Shown here one piece after another: positions 22,874 to 31,792 of a stretch of DNA of 45,253 bases. The stretch is from a virus. The stretch's first letter is position 1. Each line of letters begins with the position of its first letter. The notes under the pieces are model-generated. The model saw only the letters and a list, made by a program, of their open reading frames with translations. It did not search any database and was not told the DNA's origin. The translations under genes were made by a program, and so were the position numbers. The stretch is taken from positions 1 to 45,253 of the IMG/VR virus record IMGVR_UViG_3300042904_000265. The stretch is one strand, 5' to 3'.

Positions 22874-23323
22874 ATGGCAATGTTTCAACGAGTCAACCGA
22901 AGTGACCCCGAACGGGCCTTCATTGCAGTCCTGTCCAACGAAACCTGCGCCATTGACGATGCCGTGATCTGGGAAACCGCGTCCGCGTCAATTGACGGCG
23001 TGAAAGTGCGCCTCCCGGACACCGGCCTCTTGCATGGCTTTGTCGGCATCGCTGACGGGGCCATCACCTCTGGCCAGTATGGCCTGGTGCAGGTCTATGG
23101 CTATCGCAGCACCAGCCGCGTGTTCCAGACCAACACCTCGCAGGATACGGGCGCGGCCTTGGTGCCGACCGCTGGAGCCGTCTACATGGCGTCCGTGGCC
23201 ACCACCACCGCCTCTAACTCTGCCGTCACCCAGCAACCCGTCTTCGCCATTCTGGCAGAGACGATTGCTTCCAGCTCAGCCAGTGCCACGATCAGTGCAA
23301 AGCTGTTCGTTCGAGCGCTGTAA
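22874..23323 (+). CDS. Putative capsid-associated (decoration/head) protein, 149 aa
   Basis: MAMFQRVNRSDPERAFI... after AAGGAG. Beta-rich, Ala/Ser/Thr-rich (VSNETCAIDD-like turn, GLVQVYGYRSTSRVF, ATISAKLFVRAL). Small beta proteins directly after the coat gene commonly decorate the capsid. Role inferred. Confidence 0.65.
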   Translation: MAMFQRVNRSDPERAFIAVLSNETCAIDDAVIWETASASIDGVKVRLPDTGLLHGFVGIADGAITSGQYGLVQVYGYRSTSRVFQTNTSQDTGAALVPTAGAVYMASVATTTASNSAVTQQPVFAILAETIASSSASATISAKLFVRAL

Positions 23324-23341
23324 GTAGTACCACCTGGGAGT

Positions 23342-23391
23342 CCCTTGTCGCCATATCTTCGCAAATCTATTTTGTGGGGAGGCGGCAAGGG
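23342..23391 (+). other. Long inverted repeat after the capsid genes
   Basis: CCCTTGTCGCC (23342-23352) pairs with GGCGGCAAGGG (23381-23391), 11 pairs including one G-U, with a 28-base AT-rich loop. It lies right after the head genes and could attenuate transcription or protect the mRNA end. No T-run follows, so a simple intrinsic terminator is unlikely. Confidence 0.45.
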
Positions 23392-23417
23392 CACCAGCTT
23401 TCACGACTAGGAGGATC

Positions 23418-23669
23418 ATGGACTACGCTCCGATATGTCCGGCAGAGAATCCCATTGAACGCCTGGCCCATAAATGGATGGCACATTGGCATGGCGAAGG
23501 CGAGCCACACCAGTACCGATACCATCGCTGCAAGGGCTGTCGTGGCTTAGTGACATGGAACGCTATCAGGCAAGGTGGCTGTTCATGTGACTTAGCAAAA
23601 GAATTGGTCCCGGCCAATCTCACGCTGATTGAGAAAGCAAGGATCTTGGTGGCCCCTTGGACGCTGTAG
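23418..23669 (+). CDS. Hypothetical zinc-binding protein, 83 aa
   Basis: MDYAPICPAENPIER... after AGGAGG. It has CKGC and CSC (about 38-57) and several His. It overlaps the HNH gene by 13 bases. Not recognised. Confidence 0.6.
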   Translation: MDYAPICPAENPIERLAHKWMAHWHGEGEPHQYRYHRCKGCRGLVTWNAIRQGGCSCDLAKELVPANLTLIEKARILVAPWTL

Positions 23670-24055
23670 AACTTCAATGCATCCCTTGGCGAGGAACCAT
23701 AAGCGGTTCAGGATACGGCATCTGTCGGCAGGATGGAGCCCGTATGTACGCGCACAGGGCAGCCTACATTGCCATTAAGGGAGCAATACCTGACGGGTGC
23801 GAAATCGACCATCTATGCATGAATCGCTGCTGTGTCAATCCAGATCACTTAGAGGCTGTGCCGCATGCCCTGAATATTCGTAGAGGCAAGAGGCGCGGAC
23901 TTTTCGGCGCAAAAGATCATGAGTGCAAGCATGGTCACTCGCTCATAAATCCAGATAGCTACTACACCAGAAACCGCAAATCGTACTGCAAAGCATGTCA
24001 ACGCCAGAGAGTGCGCGAGTATCGCGCCAGAAAAGAGGCCAATGGCAGAGCCTAG
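23657..24055 (+). CDS. HNH homing endonuclease, second copy
   Basis: 132 residues from a TTG. HNH core: EIDHLC (49-54; D51, H52), N61 and H64 in CVNPDHLEAV, preceded by GSGYG and MYAHRAAYIAIKG. A C-terminal Cys/His module (CKHGHS...CKAC) matches the terminase-embedded copy. It lies between the head genes and the glycosyltransferase island, so it may mark a past insertion there. No neighbouring gene is visibly broken. Confidence 0.85.
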   Translation: MDAVELQCIPWRGTISGSGYGICRQDGARMYAHRAAYIAIKGAIPDGCEIDHLCMNRCCVNPDHLEAVPHALNIRRGKRRGLFGAKDHECKHGHSLINPDSYYTRNRKSYCKACQRQRVREYRARKEANGRA

Positions 24056-24824
24056 GGAGACCAGGGTTTATTTCGCAGCAACCAACTATGGCCCGATGTG
24101 GAAGCCTGTCGTTGAAAGCTGGTTGGCCTGCGTGGGATTTGCACAGCGACAGTTTCACGTAGAGATACCCGGCACAAGAGAAATTGCTGGCGCAACCATA
24201 AGCGACAGGATGTACACGCACAGCGCTGAAAATGCCCTGGCTGATGCATTTCTGAACGCTTCGCCCCGACTCACCCATATCCTCCTTACGGAGTGCGACA
24301 TGATCCTGCCGCACGACACGATTCCAAAGTTGCTGGAAGTCGATCAGCCAATCGTGAGCGGAGTGTATTTCCTGAGAGGCGGAAGGGGACAGCCGTGCCT
24401 CTATGTCAAGGCGTGCGTGACAAAGGAAAATCCTTACGTACATTCACCAGTTGGTCTATTTCCGACAGACCGGCCATTCGCTCTCGACCCAAATGGGCAC
24501 GGTGGATGTCCTGGCCTTGGATGCGTCCTGATAAAGCGTGAAGTGTTCGAGGCGATTCCAAGACCATGGTTTGACCTCAAGGAAAATTACTATGGGTCAG
24601 ACATGCTGTTTTATACCAAGGTGCGTGATGCTGGTTTTGACGTGTGGGTGAATCCATCAGTGTTGTGCGGGCAGATCGACTACAAGGTTGAGACTATCGA
24701 GGATTACTGGAAGCGCATACAGGAGGATCCTAACTTTGCCAAGAGCGGCTACATCGTCGGCACGAACGGTTGGAGCAGTGCCCACCGCAGGCTTCAACCT
24801 GAATCTGGGCGCGGGCAAGAGTAG
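24042..24824 (+). CDS. GT-A-type glycosyltransferase
   Basis: 260 residues, MAEPRETRVYFAATNYGP... A nucleotide-sugar-binding Rossmann-like start is followed by THILLTECDMILPHDTI (about 78-94), where ECDM stands for the metal-binding DxD. IVSGVYFLRGG and GCPGLGCVLIKREVFE then resemble GT2-like enzymes. It probably transfers a sugar to a virion protein or a host surface glycan. Neighbours are two methyltransferases. Overlaps the HNH gene by 14 bases. Confidence 0.75.
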   Translation: MAEPRETRVYFAATNYGPMWKPVVESWLACVGFAQRQFHVEIPGTREIAGATISDRMYTHSAENALADAFLNASPRLTHILLTECDMILPHDTIPKLLEVDQPIVSGVYFLRGGRGQPCLYVKACVTKENPYVHSPVGLFPTDRPFALDPNGHGGCPGLGCVLIKREVFEAIPRPWFDLKENYYGSDMLFYTKVRDAGFDVWVNPSVLCGQIDYKVETIEDYWKRIQEDPNFAKSGYIVGTNGWSSAHRRLQPESGRGQE

Positions 24825-25500
24825 CAAGCAACCGGGGCTACTCAATTGCGACCTGTACCCAGGGCCGAACATTGACCACGCCTTTGACCTGACGAAGAAG
24901 TGGCCGTTTCCAGCCAACTCCGTCAACACCATCTATCTGTGCCATGTGCTGGAGCATCTGCACGACCCGAAAGCGTTCTTTAAGGAAGCGCATCGGTGCC
25001 TGCGTCCGAACGGCACCATTCTGATACGGGTTCCCTACGGTGGCCATCGTGCGGCATGGTGGGACCTTGAACACGTCCGGCCTTGGTTCGCGGAGAGTTT
25101 CGCCATGTTCCAACCTGGCTACAGTGTCGCAGTCGGCAACCCTCAGCATGATGCCTGGTGCTATCCCTACGGCATCCAGGTTGTGCAACTCCGTATTTCG
25201 TACCGCCTCGCCCGCTGGCTCAGGCGCTGGTGGTGGAAGTGGTTGTTCGCCAAGTTCCCTAGCCTGTTCGATTCAGAGGTGGAGGAACTATGGGCGCATC
25301 TGTACGCCCTGAAAACACCAGAGGCCATCAAGCGCTACAAGGATGATCATAATTCAGTGGTGGTTGGAACTACGTACAGCGCCTGGGAACATCACCTGAC
25401 GGACAAGAATCCAGGTGAGTCTATCAAACTCTGTGACCTGATAGGCGGCATCACCATGAGTTCATATATCGGGCGTGTGTTTGGATTGGAAAAACCCTAG
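24778..25500 (+). CDS. SAM-dependent methyltransferase (class I)
   Basis: About 240 residues from a GTG at 24778; a TTG at 24736 with a perfect AGGAGG 9 bases upstream is a strong alternative. Motif I is LNLGAGKSS near the N-terminus, followed by CDLYPGPNIDHAFDL, then YLCHVLEHLHDPKAFF and LRPNGTILIRVPY. This is the Methyltransf_11-like pattern of small-molecule or sugar methylases. It overlaps the glycosyltransferase by 47 bases, so the two probably act on the same glycan. Confidence 0.75.
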   Translation: MPTAGFNLNLGAGKSSKQPGLLNCDLYPGPNIDHAFDLTKKWPFPANSVNTIYLCHVLEHLHDPKAFFKEAHRCLRPNGTILIRVPYGGHRAAWWDLEHVRPWFAESFAMFQPGYSVAVGNPQHDAWCYPYGIQVVQLRISYRLARWLRRWWWKWLFAKFPSLFDSEVEELWAHLYALKTPEAIKRYKDDHNSVVVGTTYSAWEHHLTDKNPGESIKLCDLIGGITMSSYIGRVFGLEKP

Positions 25501-26006
25501 TGGATAACGTGGTCATGCAATGGCTCATGGACTTTAACGAGGCGAAAGGCCCGTTCAAGCGTGTCCTGGAGCTGGGCAGCCTGAACGTGAACGGCACGGC
25601 CAGGACTGCGTTCTGGAATGCGAAAGAGTACGTAGGGATAGATGAGCGAGAAGGGCCCTGTGTGGATGTGGTCATGAGGGCGAATAATATCTCTAATTTT
25701 GGGTTCCATGCGTTCGATTGCGTGGTGGCCACTAGTTTTTTTGAGCATGACAAATGGTTCTGGGAGACGGTTCTAGACATACCACCACTTATTAAGCCTG
25801 GCGGCTATTTCGTCCTGACCGTCCCCACTCCTGACTTCCCCTACCACGGTGAGCCGAAAGACTATTGGCGCTTCCAGGAAGACGCCTTGCGCGAAGTGTT
25901 CTTTGACGGGTTCCATGACGTGCATATTGATAATCCACTGTGGACGCCACCGCCTGGCCATGAGCATTTGCGCTGCCAGCACATTGGCGGATGGGGGAAG
26001 TTGTAA
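25500..26006 (+). CDS. Second SAM-dependent methyltransferase-like protein, 168 aa
   Basis: GTG start sharing a base with the preceding TAG. FKRVLELGSLNVNGT (motif I, ELGS), VGIDEREGPCVDV (motif II), FDCVVATSFFEHD and IKPGGYFVLTVPTP give the class I fold. Shorter than usual. Probably works with the adjacent methyltransferase and glycosyltransferase. Confidence 0.7.
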   Translation: MDNVVMQWLMDFNEAKGPFKRVLELGSLNVNGTARTAFWNAKEYVGIDEREGPCVDVVMRANNISNFGFHAFDCVVATSFFEHDKWFWETVLDIPPLIKPGGYFVLTVPTPDFPYHGEPKDYWRFQEDALREVFFDGFHDVHIDNPLWTPPPGHEHLRCQHIGGWGKL

Positions 26007-28393
26007 TGTCGGCACAGTGGCCAAACGAGCCAAACCCCTTCACGCTTATCAATGACTGGGGCCATAATTCCATTGTCGGCAATGGCTGGACGGACGTGTA
26101 CAACACGACCGGATTCCAGACCACCATCGTTTCTGATGCAACCGCCCCATTGTCTCCCAATAACGTCCTGCAGCAACGGTTCCCGGCTGGCCTGATTGGC
26201 GGGAACGGCGGCGGCGGCGGCAATACGCTCTATTTCGGTACGACCTACCCCAATGTCTATTGGGGCTTTTGGATGAAGGTGCCCGTTGGCTTTCAGAATC
26301 ATCACGTCGCAACAAAGATTGGGTGGCTCCACACCAGGAAGGGAAACACGCCCAGCACAAACGAGCTGTTTTTCGGGCTCGTTGGGAGCGGGTCCTATTA
26401 CATAGACGCCAACTATCAGAATACAGACACAGACAACTCGCACATGGGCGGTGGCGTGTCTGGCACGATCAAGATCAATCCTAGTGGCGGCGGTGGAGGC
26501 ATAACAGCTGGACAGTGGTTTCGCTTTGAGACGTATTTCCAACCGTCTACCAGTCCAACGTCCAGGAACGGCGTGTGGAAGGTGTGGGTGGATGGGGTGA
26601 ATACCATCAACGTCACGAACATGAATACACAAAGAATCTTGCCGGATGCCGTTTCCCATATCACCATCTGGGGCGGGACTGGCGGGACCATGACGAATAA
26701 TAATTTCCTGTATTGGGATCATTCCCGCGTGTCCTACTCGCCTGGAGGCGCACCGCTCCCTCCGCCTCAAGTGGTCCTTGAGAGTTTGACGCCAGCGACG
26801 GCGAGCACGACCGTAGGCGGGACTCGACAATTTACCATCAGCATGAGCGGGGCCATGTCCACCGCCACGTCCCTGTTTACCAACTCCAGCAATCCATCTG
26901 CGGCCACCGTGCCTGCGTCCGTCACGATTGCACAAGGGGCCTCAACTGCAGTGTTTGACGCCACAGGCGTTGCGATTGGATCGACCACGATCAGTACAAA
27001 CTATAACAGCGTGACCAAGGGCGCAACCTTGCAAGTGACGGCAACGCCAACAACTGGCGGGTCCACAACGACCTATACCTACGCTACAGATTTTTCGAGT
27101 ACGCAAGGGCCGAACTGGTACTACCTGGAAGATAACGGCACCCAAATGACCTATGTCCCGGCCAGCAGTTTCTGGCGTGGGTCCGATACGGTGGGAGGGA
27201 GCGTACAGCTGATTTGGGGGACAGGATTTCATCCTGGCGGCTCACGTCCGACCATGCTGCGGTTCATTGTCCCGCTCGCTGGTAGCGCACAAATCACCGG
27301 GGCCTTTTACGATGTCGATACGGGCGGCGGGGTCGGCTGCGTCACTCGCGTCAACCATAATGGCGGGACGCTTTTTACCCGCACGATTGCCAATGGGGAT
27401 TCAACGGGCGGGGCCTATGATGTCACGGCGACGGTCGTGGTAGGGGATCGAATAGATTTCGTTGTCAGTAATATCACGAGTGACTACAGCAACAATTCCA
27501 CCAATCTGAACCCGGTCATTGTCATTACGCCTGCCACCTCGAACCCAGACCCTACCACGGAGCCAGAGCCGCCAATTTCCGTCGTGGATCTGTTTACGGC
27601 CACGACCATCTTCATTGTTGGAGTCCCGTTTACCGCCGCAGTCAGGCTCTCAAAAACCGTCACGGTTGATACCGCTGTACAGATCCTGGTTGGCAGCACC
27701 AGCATCCTGACCGCCCCTACGTCGGTGACGGTACCAGCGAGCAGCAATGAACAGACCTTTACGATTACGCCCATCGGGACTGGACAAGTTACGGTCGATG
27801 CAATTCTGACCGCAACCAAGCGTATGACCATTTCCGTGCAGCCCGTTCATGTCGATCCAGACCCAGGGCAGGACCCAGACCCTGACGGCGGCGAGCCACT
27901 GCCAGGCCAAGAGAATCCCGTGACCGTAACCAGCCTTACCGTGACGCCAGAAGGGGCTACGGTCGTCCTGAGCCGGCAGGCCAAGGCATTAGCCTTTGCC
28001 TATACGGCCAAGCCAGACTGGACGCTTGTGTCGGCCTTCTCTGCCGCCACGACATTTACCCACTCGTTTACATGGCCATCGGGAACTGTGTCACTCAGCT
28101 ACCGTGCGCAGGCTAATGATGGGACATGGGGACCGCATAAGGAGGCGACATTTCAGGCACCGAAACCGCCGCCAGTCAGGCCGATTGTCAACAAGGCCAT
28201 TATCGACGGAAGTGACGTAAAGTGGCAGCTGACCGGCAAGACCTCGCCCTATACGCTCAAGCGGAACGGCTCGAAAATGGATAATACCTATGGCGTGACG
28301 CTGCGCAAGTCTGGGGATGGATACATGGAGATCCTGCAGACGAACGGGGTCTGGTTGAGGCGCAACGGCGATGCCTGGGAGTTCGTGGAATGA
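26006..28393 (+). CDS. Large multidomain adhesin/receptor-binding protein
   Basis: 795 residues. The N-terminal about 250 residues form a concanavalin/polysaccharide-lyase-like jelly roll (NVYWGFWMKVPVGF, TAGQWFRFETYFQ, NFLYWDHSRVSY). Next is a bacterial-Ig-like domain (TPATASTTVGGTRQFTI), then a second beta-sandwich (SRPTMLRFIVPLAGSAQ). Another Ig-like domain, an Asp/Pro-rich linker (DPDPGQDPDPDGGE) and fibronectin-III-like repeats follow. It looks like a carbohydrate-binding virion appendage. It sits among glycan-modifying genes. Catalysis is not evident. Confidence 0.75.
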   Translation: MSAQWPNEPNPFTLINDWGHNSIVGNGWTDVYNTTGFQTTIVSDATAPLSPNNVLQQRFPAGLIGGNGGGGGNTLYFGTTYPNVYWGFWMKVPVGFQNHHVATKIGWLHTRKGNTPSTNELFFGLVGSGSYYIDANYQNTDTDNSHMGGGVSGTIKINPSGGGGGITAGQWFRFETYFQPSTSPTSRNGVWKVWVDGVNTINVTNMNTQRILPDAVSHITIWGGTGGTMTNNNFLYWDHSRVSYSPGGAPLPPPQVVLESLTPATASTTVGGTRQFTISMSGAMSTATSLFTNSSNPSAATVPASVTIAQGASTAVFDATGVAIGSTTISTNYNSVTKGATLQVTATPTTGGSTTTYTYATDFSSTQGPNWYYLEDNGTQMTYVPASSFWRGSDTVGGSVQLIWGTGFHPGGSRPTMLRFIVPLAGSAQITGAFYDVDTGGGVGCVTRVNHNGGTLFTRTIANGDSTGGAYDVTATVVVGDRIDFVVSNITSDYSNNSTNLNPVIVITPATSNPDPTTEPEPPISVVDLFTATTIFIVGVPFTAAVRLSKTVTVDTAVQILVGSTSILTAPTSVTVPASSNEQTFTITPIGTGQVTVDAILTATKRMTISVQPVHVDPDPGQDPDPDGGEPLPGQENPVTVTSLTVTPEGATVVLSRQAKALAFAYTAKPDWTLVSAFSAATTFTHSFTWPSGTVSLSYRAQANDGTWGPHKEATFQAPKPPPVRPIVNKAIIDGSDVKWQLTGKTSPYTLKRNGSKMDNTYGVTLRKSGDGYMEILQTNGVWLRRNGDAWEFVE

Positions 28394-29283
28394 TCTTCGT
28401 CCATCACGCAGGGAAAATGGGGGATGTCCTCTATGCACTGCCAGTACTGCGGGCGTTGGCAAGAACCCATCAGACGAAAGTCCACCTCACCACATCAGGA
28501 CTGTGCTGGCAGCTCGTGCCGCTCTTGTGGGAACAGCCTTATATCGGGGACGTGGCCCTGGATGACACCAGGGCCTATGAAATTCCGCACGGTGCTGGCG
28601 TTACCAATCACTGGGACCACTACAAACCAGGCGAAGGGATCAACCTTAGTCTCCAGCCCAAGCACTACGACCACAATTGCCCCATCAACTGGACCCAGGC
28701 GTATGCTTGGCTCGCTGGGGTTACGGTACAGCCGGAAGACTACGTAGCGCTGCCATCGCTGATCAATCACCGGCGCTGGTTTCAGAGCGTGGATTGTCGC
28801 CTGGACGGTAAGAAACAGGAAGTCACGAAAACCATTGTGGTGGCTCCTGAAGTAGAAACGCTCGAACCGGCACCGGCAGAGACCTGGACGAAGATCATGG
28901 ACGCACTGATGGAGAATTATCGCGTCATCTTAGTGGGGCAAAAACATGAACCGAACTATCACCATAAAATTATGGCGTGGGCTGGAAGTAAAAATAACCA
29001 TAAGCTCAGCGACATGCGAGGATGCACAACTGTACCAACACTGGCTCGCATCATTGCCGAAGCGTCCGGTTTCATCGGCGCCCATTCCATGCCCTGGCAT
29101 CTTGCGAGAATGGCAGGTGTCCCCGCCTTTTGCTTCCAAAAGTGGCGTGAAGGTTTACGGCGCTGCATCCCGATTGATACCGACCCAAACCTTTGTCCAT
29201 GGCCAGAGGAAATAGAGGACTGGACAGCCGCAGTGGAATGGATTGAGACACACACAGGAGGGACCGCCCATGCCGTTTCGTAA
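28390..29283 (+). CDS. GT9-like glycosyltransferase (heptosyltransferase family)
   Basis: 297 residues. It begins MIFVHHAGKMGDVLYALPVLRAL, the N-terminal signature of family 9 glycosyltransferases (G-lGDvl...P.l..l). The C-terminal half has RVILVGQKHEP and ASGFIGAHSMPWHLARMAGVP, matching the donor-binding D/S-GxxHlA-A block. GT9 enzymes build LPS cores; here it may alter host or virion glycans. Overlaps the adhesin by ATGA. Confidence 0.8.
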   Translation: MIFVHHAGKMGDVLYALPVLRALARTHQTKVHLTTSGLCWQLVPLLWEQPYIGDVALDDTRAYEIPHGAGVTNHWDHYKPGEGINLSLQPKHYDHNCPINWTQAYAWLAGVTVQPEDYVALPSLINHRRWFQSVDCRLDGKKQEVTKTIVVAPEVETLEPAPAETWTKIMDALMENYRVILVGQKHEPNYHHKIMAWAGSKNNHKLSDMRGCTTVPTLARIIAEASGFIGAHSMPWHLARMAGVPAFCFQKWREGLRRCIPIDTDPNLCPWPEEIEDWTAAVEWIETHTGGTAHAVS

Positions 29284-29563
29284 CGATGAATTTTTGCGCA
29301 AGGCTCGCGTCACGCTCTACTACGATGAAGACGCGCAGAAGCTCTTGCCCTACTGCAAGGTGGAGCCGTTTGATTCCGCCTCAGACTATGACACGAACAC
29401 AGAATTTATTGTGCCGTTCCGGCTCAGCGCTGGGATCTTCGATAAAAACGAAATGCCGTTTCGTGTGCTGATTGAAAAGAAAAAGGACGGGGCCTTTCCA
29501 TCTAATGCCACCAAAGGGCAGGCGATAGGGACAGTTGAAATCCATCAGTTTGGGGGCGTGTGA
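29270..29563 (+). CDS. Hypothetical structural-region protein, 97 aa
   Basis: MPFRNDEFLRKARVT... after AGGAGGG. Beta-rich with an acidic centre. Located just before head-tail adaptors, so probably virion-associated. Not recognised. Confidence 0.6.
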   Translation: MPFRNDEFLRKARVTLYYDEDAQKLLPYCKVEPFDSASDYDTNTEFIVPFRLSAGIFDKNEMPFRVLIEKKKDGAFPSNATKGQAIGTVEIHQFGGV

Positions 29564-30240
29564 ACAGAGGCCAAATCATAGACCGTATCTTGACTTCTCT
29601 GAATGACAGTCCAATTGCGCCTGTGTTCTGGAGCAGGGCCGAACTGGCCGATATCGTCCAGGATGGGATGGAGGTAATGGCTGAAGAAGTCATGGCGCTC
29701 AAGCGCTCAGCCTATGTCGGCCTTGGACCTGGAAAGCTCTACTATCGAACGAGAGGGATCGCCAAAGACTTTCGTGTGCCGTACCGGCTCTGGCTGTCCA
29801 GCAATAACCGTAAGCTGATCCCGGTGACGGTGGAGCAGTTAGATGGCTTTCATCAGCAATGGTCTACCGTGACAGGGGATCCTGAGTACTGGGCGCCTAT
29901 GGGCTATGACTGGTTCACGCTCTTTCCCCATCCTGCGCAAGGCGGGGGCGTGCTACGGATCGACTACTTGGCCTGGCCGCGTGTGCTTGGCGGGGACGAT
30001 GACAAGCCAGAGTTCCCAGAGTCAGACCATGACGGCATGGTGCTGTACGGCATTTATGATGGCCTGCTCAAGCGCTGGGCCGCGCCAGAAGCCATGGCCA
30101 TCTTCGCGCAGTTCATGGAAAAGCTGGGCATGGCCGTCCCGAAAAGTGGCGTGAATCAGCTGAATGGCCGGACGTGGCAAAAGGAAAGTGCGACGGCGGC
30201 AGGGTTCACGAACGGGCTGGGGTGGAGGGATTCACGATGA
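29560..30240 (+). CDS. Head-tail adaptor (connector) protein, short paralogue
   Basis: 226 residues from a GTG overlapping the preceding TGA. N-terminal helices (GQIIDRILTSLND ... FWSRAELADIVQDGMEVMAEE) are followed by a beta domain (RLWLSSNNRKLIPVTVEQLDG) and a C-terminal helix. It resembles phage adaptor proteins that dock under the portal. The next large gene (30315) starts with a similar helix pair, so the two are likely paralogues. Confidence 0.65.
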   Translation: MNRGQIIDRILTSLNDSPIAPVFWSRAELADIVQDGMEVMAEEVMALKRSAYVGLGPGKLYYRTRGIAKDFRVPYRLWLSSNNRKLIPVTVEQLDGFHQQWSTVTGDPEYWAPMGYDWFTLFPHPAQGGGVLRIDYLAWPRVLGGDDDKPEFPESDHDGMVLYGIYDGLLKRWAAPEAMAIFAQFMEKLGMAVPKSGVNQLNGRTWQKESATAAGFTNGLGWRDSR

Positions 30241-30311
30241 ACTCCCGGCCCTCCGCTATTGAGCGACAACAGCAGAGGCGGGAGCGACCCGCTAAGCCGA
30301 GAGAGCAATAA
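30237..30311 (+). CDS. Possible tiny basic peptide, 24 aa
   Basis: MNSRPSAIERQQQRRERPAK-type sequence overlapping the adaptor stop by ATGA and ending 3 bases before the next ATG. Arg/Gln-rich. Too short to be sure. Confidence 0.3.
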   Translation: MNSRPSAIERQQQRRERPAKPREQ

Positions 30312-30314
30312 TAT

Positions 30315-31649
30315 ATGCCGACAGTAACTGAAAGTCTAGCCAAGGTCCGTGACAAGCTCCACGATGCCGTGGGCATTATCTGGACGGATGACGAATTATT
30401 AGACTGGTTTAATGACGGCTATACCGAGTTCCTAGAAAAAACCAGGTGCGTGACGGAGCTGTACCAAATGGACCTGCCGCCGCGCTATGCCTACACCTAC
30501 TGTTACGAGTGGGAAGATGCGTTTACGAGCGATGGGCCTAGCCGGATGATGCTGTTACCGGCCTTGAATGGAGTCTATCGCTGCACCTCTGCCTGGGAAG
30601 TGGAGTTTTTAGAAGGCGTGGCCACGACCATCAGCGAAAGCGGTGTCACGCAAATGTGGGAACGGTCGCTGATGTCTACAGACCGGCACTATCAAGTGAC
30701 GCTGCCACAAAATCATGAAATCATCCAGCGCGTGGCCTTTGACAATAAGGTGCTGTACCCCTCCACCGTGCGTGAACTTGACGAGCTACGGTCTAAGTGG
30801 TACATGCAAGGGACACAACCCCACTGGTGGACCAATGGCACAGGGCGCGTCAACACGGTCGAAATCTATGAGATCCAGACGGAGTACCAGCAAAGCTATG
30901 CCCCGCTCGACTACGAAGACTCTGGATTTGCACGAACATTTGCCGGTTCTAGAACGTACAGTGTTGATTCGTCTGCAGCAAATGCCTATGGCTACACCAC
31001 ATCAGGTGATGGGCAAGTTCTCGATCTTGCTGCAAATGCTCTACTGTCTGGATTGGGCTGGCGTTTTACCAGAGACACAACTAGCTCAGGGTCTAAATTC
31101 GCTACCCACATCTGGGAAAAAGAACTCCTAGAAGGCTCCACCACATTCTCTTCTTCTCCCGGCTACGTCTGTACGTATAGCTGGGAATACCTCATGGTCA
31201 ACCAGACGCCTCCTAGCTTTGGCGTGGGGACCATCCGCAGCATCGAATCTGAAGACCGCCAGTATTGGGCGCAGAACGCAAGCAACAGCGCGGCCTTTTA
31301 CGGCGGCATTCGTCAATTTCAAAGCTCAGACGATGCGCTCGAAATCTGGCATACCGTGGTGCCGCGCGTGGACTTGACCGAGAACGACACGCCCGATCTG
31401 CTTCCATCCCAGGCCCATAAGTATTTACGCTTCTTCGCGCTGGCCAAGGCCTTTGGCCGGCAAGGGCCAGGCATGAACTTGCAACTGGCCGGCCTCTACA
31501 TGGCCCAGTTTGATAGGGGCGTGGCCGCCTGGAAGAAGCTCACGAACTTAGCCAAAGAAGACCAGATTCTGGGCCGTGAAATGGCCTCTGGTGAGCGCTC
31601 AGCGCGATTGCCGCTAGTCAGACTGCCAGCGAATTTTGAGGCATGGTAG
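30315..31649 (+). CDS. Head-tail adaptor-like structural protein, long paralogue
   Basis: 444 residues, MPTVTESLAKVRDKLHD... The helix pair (IIWTDDELLDWFNDGYTEFLEKT) parallels the preceding adaptor, and the C-terminus (YLRFFALAKAFGRQGPG ... QFDRGVAAWKKL) resembles adaptor C-terminal helices. The middle is a beta insertion with YEWE/YSWEYL segments (near 58 and 285). It is probably part of the connector or tail collar. Confidence 0.65.
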   Translation: MPTVTESLAKVRDKLHDAVGIIWTDDELLDWFNDGYTEFLEKTRCVTELYQMDLPPRYAYTYCYEWEDAFTSDGPSRMMLLPALNGVYRCTSAWEVEFLEGVATTISESGVTQMWERSLMSTDRHYQVTLPQNHEIIQRVAFDNKVLYPSTVRELDELRSKWYMQGTQPHWWTNGTGRVNTVEIYEIQTEYQQSYAPLDYEDSGFARTFAGSRTYSVDSSAANAYGYTTSGDGQVLDLAANALLSGLGWRFTRDTTSSGSKFATHIWEKELLEGSTTFSSSPGYVCTYSWEYLMVNQTPPSFGVGTIRSIESEDRQYWAQNASNSAAFYGGIRQFQSSDDALEIWHTVVPRVDLTENDTPDLLPSQAHKYLRFFALAKAFGRQGPGMNLQLAGLYMAQFDRGVAAWKKLTNLAKEDQILGREMASGERSARLPLVRLPANFEAW

Positions 31650-31657
31650 GAGGAACT

Positions 31658-31792
31658 ATGGGACCTGGAATGTTTGACGGCATCCTTGAAACGCTGATTG
31701 CTATTGGGATTGTCATAGGGCTGAGCATAGCGGTTATTACATGGGCGCTCACCGTCTACGTGTTTCCGCACATTCATTTTTCTTGGAGCTAA
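31658..31792 (+). CDS. Small membrane protein, 44 aa
   Basis: AGGAGG lies 5 bases before the ATG. MGPGMFDGILETLIAIG... has one strong transmembrane helix (about 9-36). Its stop abuts the nozzle start. A membrane protein inside a virion operon could be an ejection aid or unrelated; unknown. Confidence 0.55.
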   Translation: MGPGMFDGILETLIAIGIVIGLSIAVITWALTVYVFPHIHFSWS

